Of a stretch of 41,249 nucleotides of DNA, positions 39,345 through 41,249 are shown piece by piece. A program made the position numbers and the translations under genes. This stretch comes from Oehlia diaphana. Taxonomy: Eukaryota; Glomeromycota; Glomeromycetes; Glomerales; Glomeraceae. The stretch spans positions 1 through 41,249 of the forward strand of contig QZLH01001139.1 of NCBI GenBank assembly GCA_003833135.1, given 5' to 3'. Below the pieces are notes generated by a model, which saw nothing but the letters and a program-made list of their open reading frames with translations, searched no databases and was not told the DNA's origin. The stretch's first letter is position 1; each line of letters begins with the position of its first letter.

Positions 39345-40811
39345 TCAACGTGCCACTCGTTTAATTATCTCTTCTACCTCATCACTCTTAATACTCCCTT
39401 CCTTATAATAATTAAATCCCCCATCATTTTCTCTAAAATATTTTTCTAACCTTTCAAAAATAAAATATATCCCAACTTTAATCTTAATATCCCTATCACG
39501 TCTACAATAATATTCTCCTTCTAAAAATTCTAATTCTTCAAAATTTCGTTGACATTCCATACAATATCCACTTGTAGTTTCTCCATACTTCATTTCAAAA
39601 TTACATTTCCCATCTGTTTTTACCACAAAATCTACAATATCTCCAAATTCCATATTATCTTTAATTTCTTCAAATTTTTCATAAATCTTCGGATACTTTT
39701 CTTTATCAAAAATCTGCTTTTTCTTTTCAATCCTCCTTTTCTGATATAGAATATCTTCTTGTTTATCTTTCCATCCTTTAATACAATTATCACATCCAAA
39801 ACCTTTTTTATACACCGTATGTTCGTGAACTAAGCAAATCAACTTTTCTCCAACACAATAACATCTTTCCTATTCTTTTTCTCTTCTTAATTTGTAAGCA
39901 TCAATCAAATTTCCACATCGTTCGTTAATTTCATCCTTTGAAAATTCCTTTTTTATTTCTTGAACTTCAATATCATTACTTCTTCCAGAATTATCATGCC
40001 ATTTTCTAATTATACATCTATACAATTCTTCTGCTTGAACTCTATCTCACACTAAAATTCTTCTATAATCTTTATTAAATTGTAAAATTATCCCCTTCAT
40101 TTTTCATTACTATAATCATGTACCCCACACATCCAAAAAATATCTGTTTTTCTATTACTACATATACATTTATCCTTTCTTTTATAAAACCCTTCATGAT
40201 TATCTCCATAACTATTACCATAATTATTATAACCATATCCATTATTTCTCGGAAATCTTCTCCCATTACTACTTTCCCCATTACTTCTAAAATTATTACT
40301 ATCATTCTTAAACTTTTCCCAGTTCTTATTAAAATTTTCATCTTCTTTTTCATCCCAGTTTCCCCAACTATTATTACTTTTTCCTTTATTATCATATTTT
40401 GGTTCTCCATATTCTTCATTAACCTCTTCATCCTAATTCTTTTTATTCTTTTCATTTTCAATCTTCTCTACTGTTTCCTTATACAAATTTTCAATGTCTT
40501 TTTTTCCGTCATTTGATCTCATAAAATCATCAATCATTAATAACTCTAATTGATTCATCACTTCTATTTTAACACTTTTCGCAATACAAAATAATCCCTT
40601 TCTGTTTATGTAACTCATTAAATTTTTTACATTCAAAATATTCTTTTTCTACATAAAACATTTTACATTATTCACACTTATAACATTCTTTCTTTTTTAT
40701 TGCTTCAAAAATTTTATTATCTTTTTTATCAATCTTTTTTAATTCATTTTCCATTAACTCAATTGCTTTCTTCATTTGCCCAATTTTAAAAACAAGTTCT
40801 TCACGATTCAT
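39345..40811 (-). pseudogene. Decayed gene for a Lys/Glu/Asn-rich multi-CxxC protein
   Basis: Reading starts at the ATG at 40811 (MNREELVFKIGQMKKAIELM). After a helical start comes CYKCE-stop-CKMF, with the TAA at 40668-40670, then YFECKKF and YCEKC. A frame change near 40575 leads to MNQLELLMIDDFMRSNDGKK. There is a TAG at 40433-40435, followed by an Asn/Gly-rich stretch (NNGYGYNNYGNSYGDN) and CICSNRKTDIFWMCGVH. A second frame change falls near 40085-40110. Stops follow at 40047-40049 (TGA) and 39870-39872 (TAG). The last part is intact for 165 codons (ICLVHEHTVYKKGFGCDNCI, then GKCNFEM, GYCMECQRNF, YYCRRD) and stops at 39345. Repeated CxxC pairs suggest several zinc ribbons. I do not recognise the family. 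The intact blocks between lesions imply recent death, or poor sequence quality. Confidence 0.65.
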
Positions 40812-41249
40812 TTTTAATAACTTCGAACAATTTTTTTTATTCAATTAGTCCCTCCCCATCTGATAACCTACCTTGTTATCGGTTTTGGTAATATCGATTT
40901 TGATTGAATATTAAAGTTTTAATAAATAAATAGATATATTTTATAAGCCATAACTTGAACATATAATATGAATTTCTAATTCTAATATAAACATCTTTTT
41001 ATTTTTCCAATCTACCAATACAATTTTATTTTTAATCACCTGTTTTATTTCTTCTCTATTTGTGTCAGCTGGAATTTTTATAAATATAAGAAATCTTTGA
41101 TTATCTTTGATTGTTAATTTTAATAATAGTAACTAGAATATGCGATTTGCTGGGGGACTTCGTCCCCCAAATATAACTTTTATAATTAAAAAAATTCTTT
41201 GATATAAATAAATTGAATTGTGTGTAAAATATTACTGAATAATAAAATT
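40812..41249. other. Spacer to the right edge of the window
   Basis: No gene is seen. It contains the upstream flank of the decayed minus-strand gene and the GC hairpin at 41151-41169. Confidence 0.45.
41151..41169. repeat. GC-rich perfect hairpin
   Basis: TGGGGGAC, loop TTC, GTCCCCCA: an 8-bp perfect stem with a 3-base loop. It stands out sharply in an otherwise A/T-only neighbourhood. Possible explanations are a transposon end, a structured RNA element or a terminator-like palindrome. Small GC inverted repeats are common in some fungal mitochondrial and nuclear repeat families. Confidence 0.6.

Noticed and set aside
40118..40516. 132-codon plus-strand frame rich in I, F, S and T
   Set aside because: Antisense shadow of the decayed minus-strand gene, whose sense reading has recognisable CxxC pairs.

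Overview
The window looks like nuclear DNA from an AT-rich early-diverging fungus. An arbuscular mycorrhizal fungus (Glomeromycotina, Rhizophagus-like) fits best. The evidence is the very high AT content, GT-AG introns of roughly 50-140 bp, many decayed transposon pieces in long gene-poor spacers, and the protein types present (MYND/Sel1-like protein, bestrophin-like channel, lineage-specific kinase-like proteins). The taxonomic call is an inference; no rRNA or tRNA gene was seen.

Region 1 (1-19.3 kb) is a same-strand array of six intact or window-truncated single-exon paralogs at about 1, 2.8, 6.1, 8.0, 14.1 and 18.4 kb. There is also one clear pseudogene (4.4-4.9 kb) and one C-terminal scrap (9.5 kb). 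Each protein has an N-terminal glycine/alanine-rich hydrophobic core that reads as the interferon-inducible ISG12/IFI6-IFI27 (FAM14) membrane family. A conserved soluble domain follows, and then a C-terminal tail whose length varies strongly between paralogs. In two copies the tail has grown into a long amphipathic repeat rich in R-D-Q and N-D-Q. Between the copies lie transposon remains: a dispersed repeat in two copies, a decayed family-B DNA polymerase fragment (about 10 kb), a TIR-bounded element of about 0.93 kb (15454-16379), a frameshifted gene on the minus strand (11.6-12.3 kb) and a heavily decayed minus-strand gene (12.8-13.9 kb).

Region 2 (19.3-27.8 kb) is a long spacer followed by a single-exon MYND-finger protein (22298-23218), a three-exon bestrophin/UPF0187-type chloride channel gene (23847-25328), and another gene-poor spacer with CACGTG sites and an orphan exon-like reading frame.

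Region 3 (27.8-37.8 kb) holds two tandem paralogous genes of 15 and 17 exons. I reconstructed them with every exon junction kept in phase (predicted 1153 and 1112 aa). Each encodes two protein-kinase-like domains around a conserved middle region. The domains look degenerate in complementary ways. Domain 1 keeps a DFG-position aspartate (D-F-D) but has H-T-E where H-R-D is expected. Domain 2 keeps an H-x-D catalytic loop but has S-N-F or T-N-F in place of D-F-G.

Region 4 (37.8-41.2 kb) is spacer plus a decayed minus-strand gene for a lysine/glutamate-rich protein with many CxxC pairs, and a perfect GC-rich hairpin near the right edge.

The two points most worth following up are the ISG12-like array with expanding C-terminal helical repeats and the tandem double-pseudokinase genes. 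Nothing in the sequence proves that they act together.
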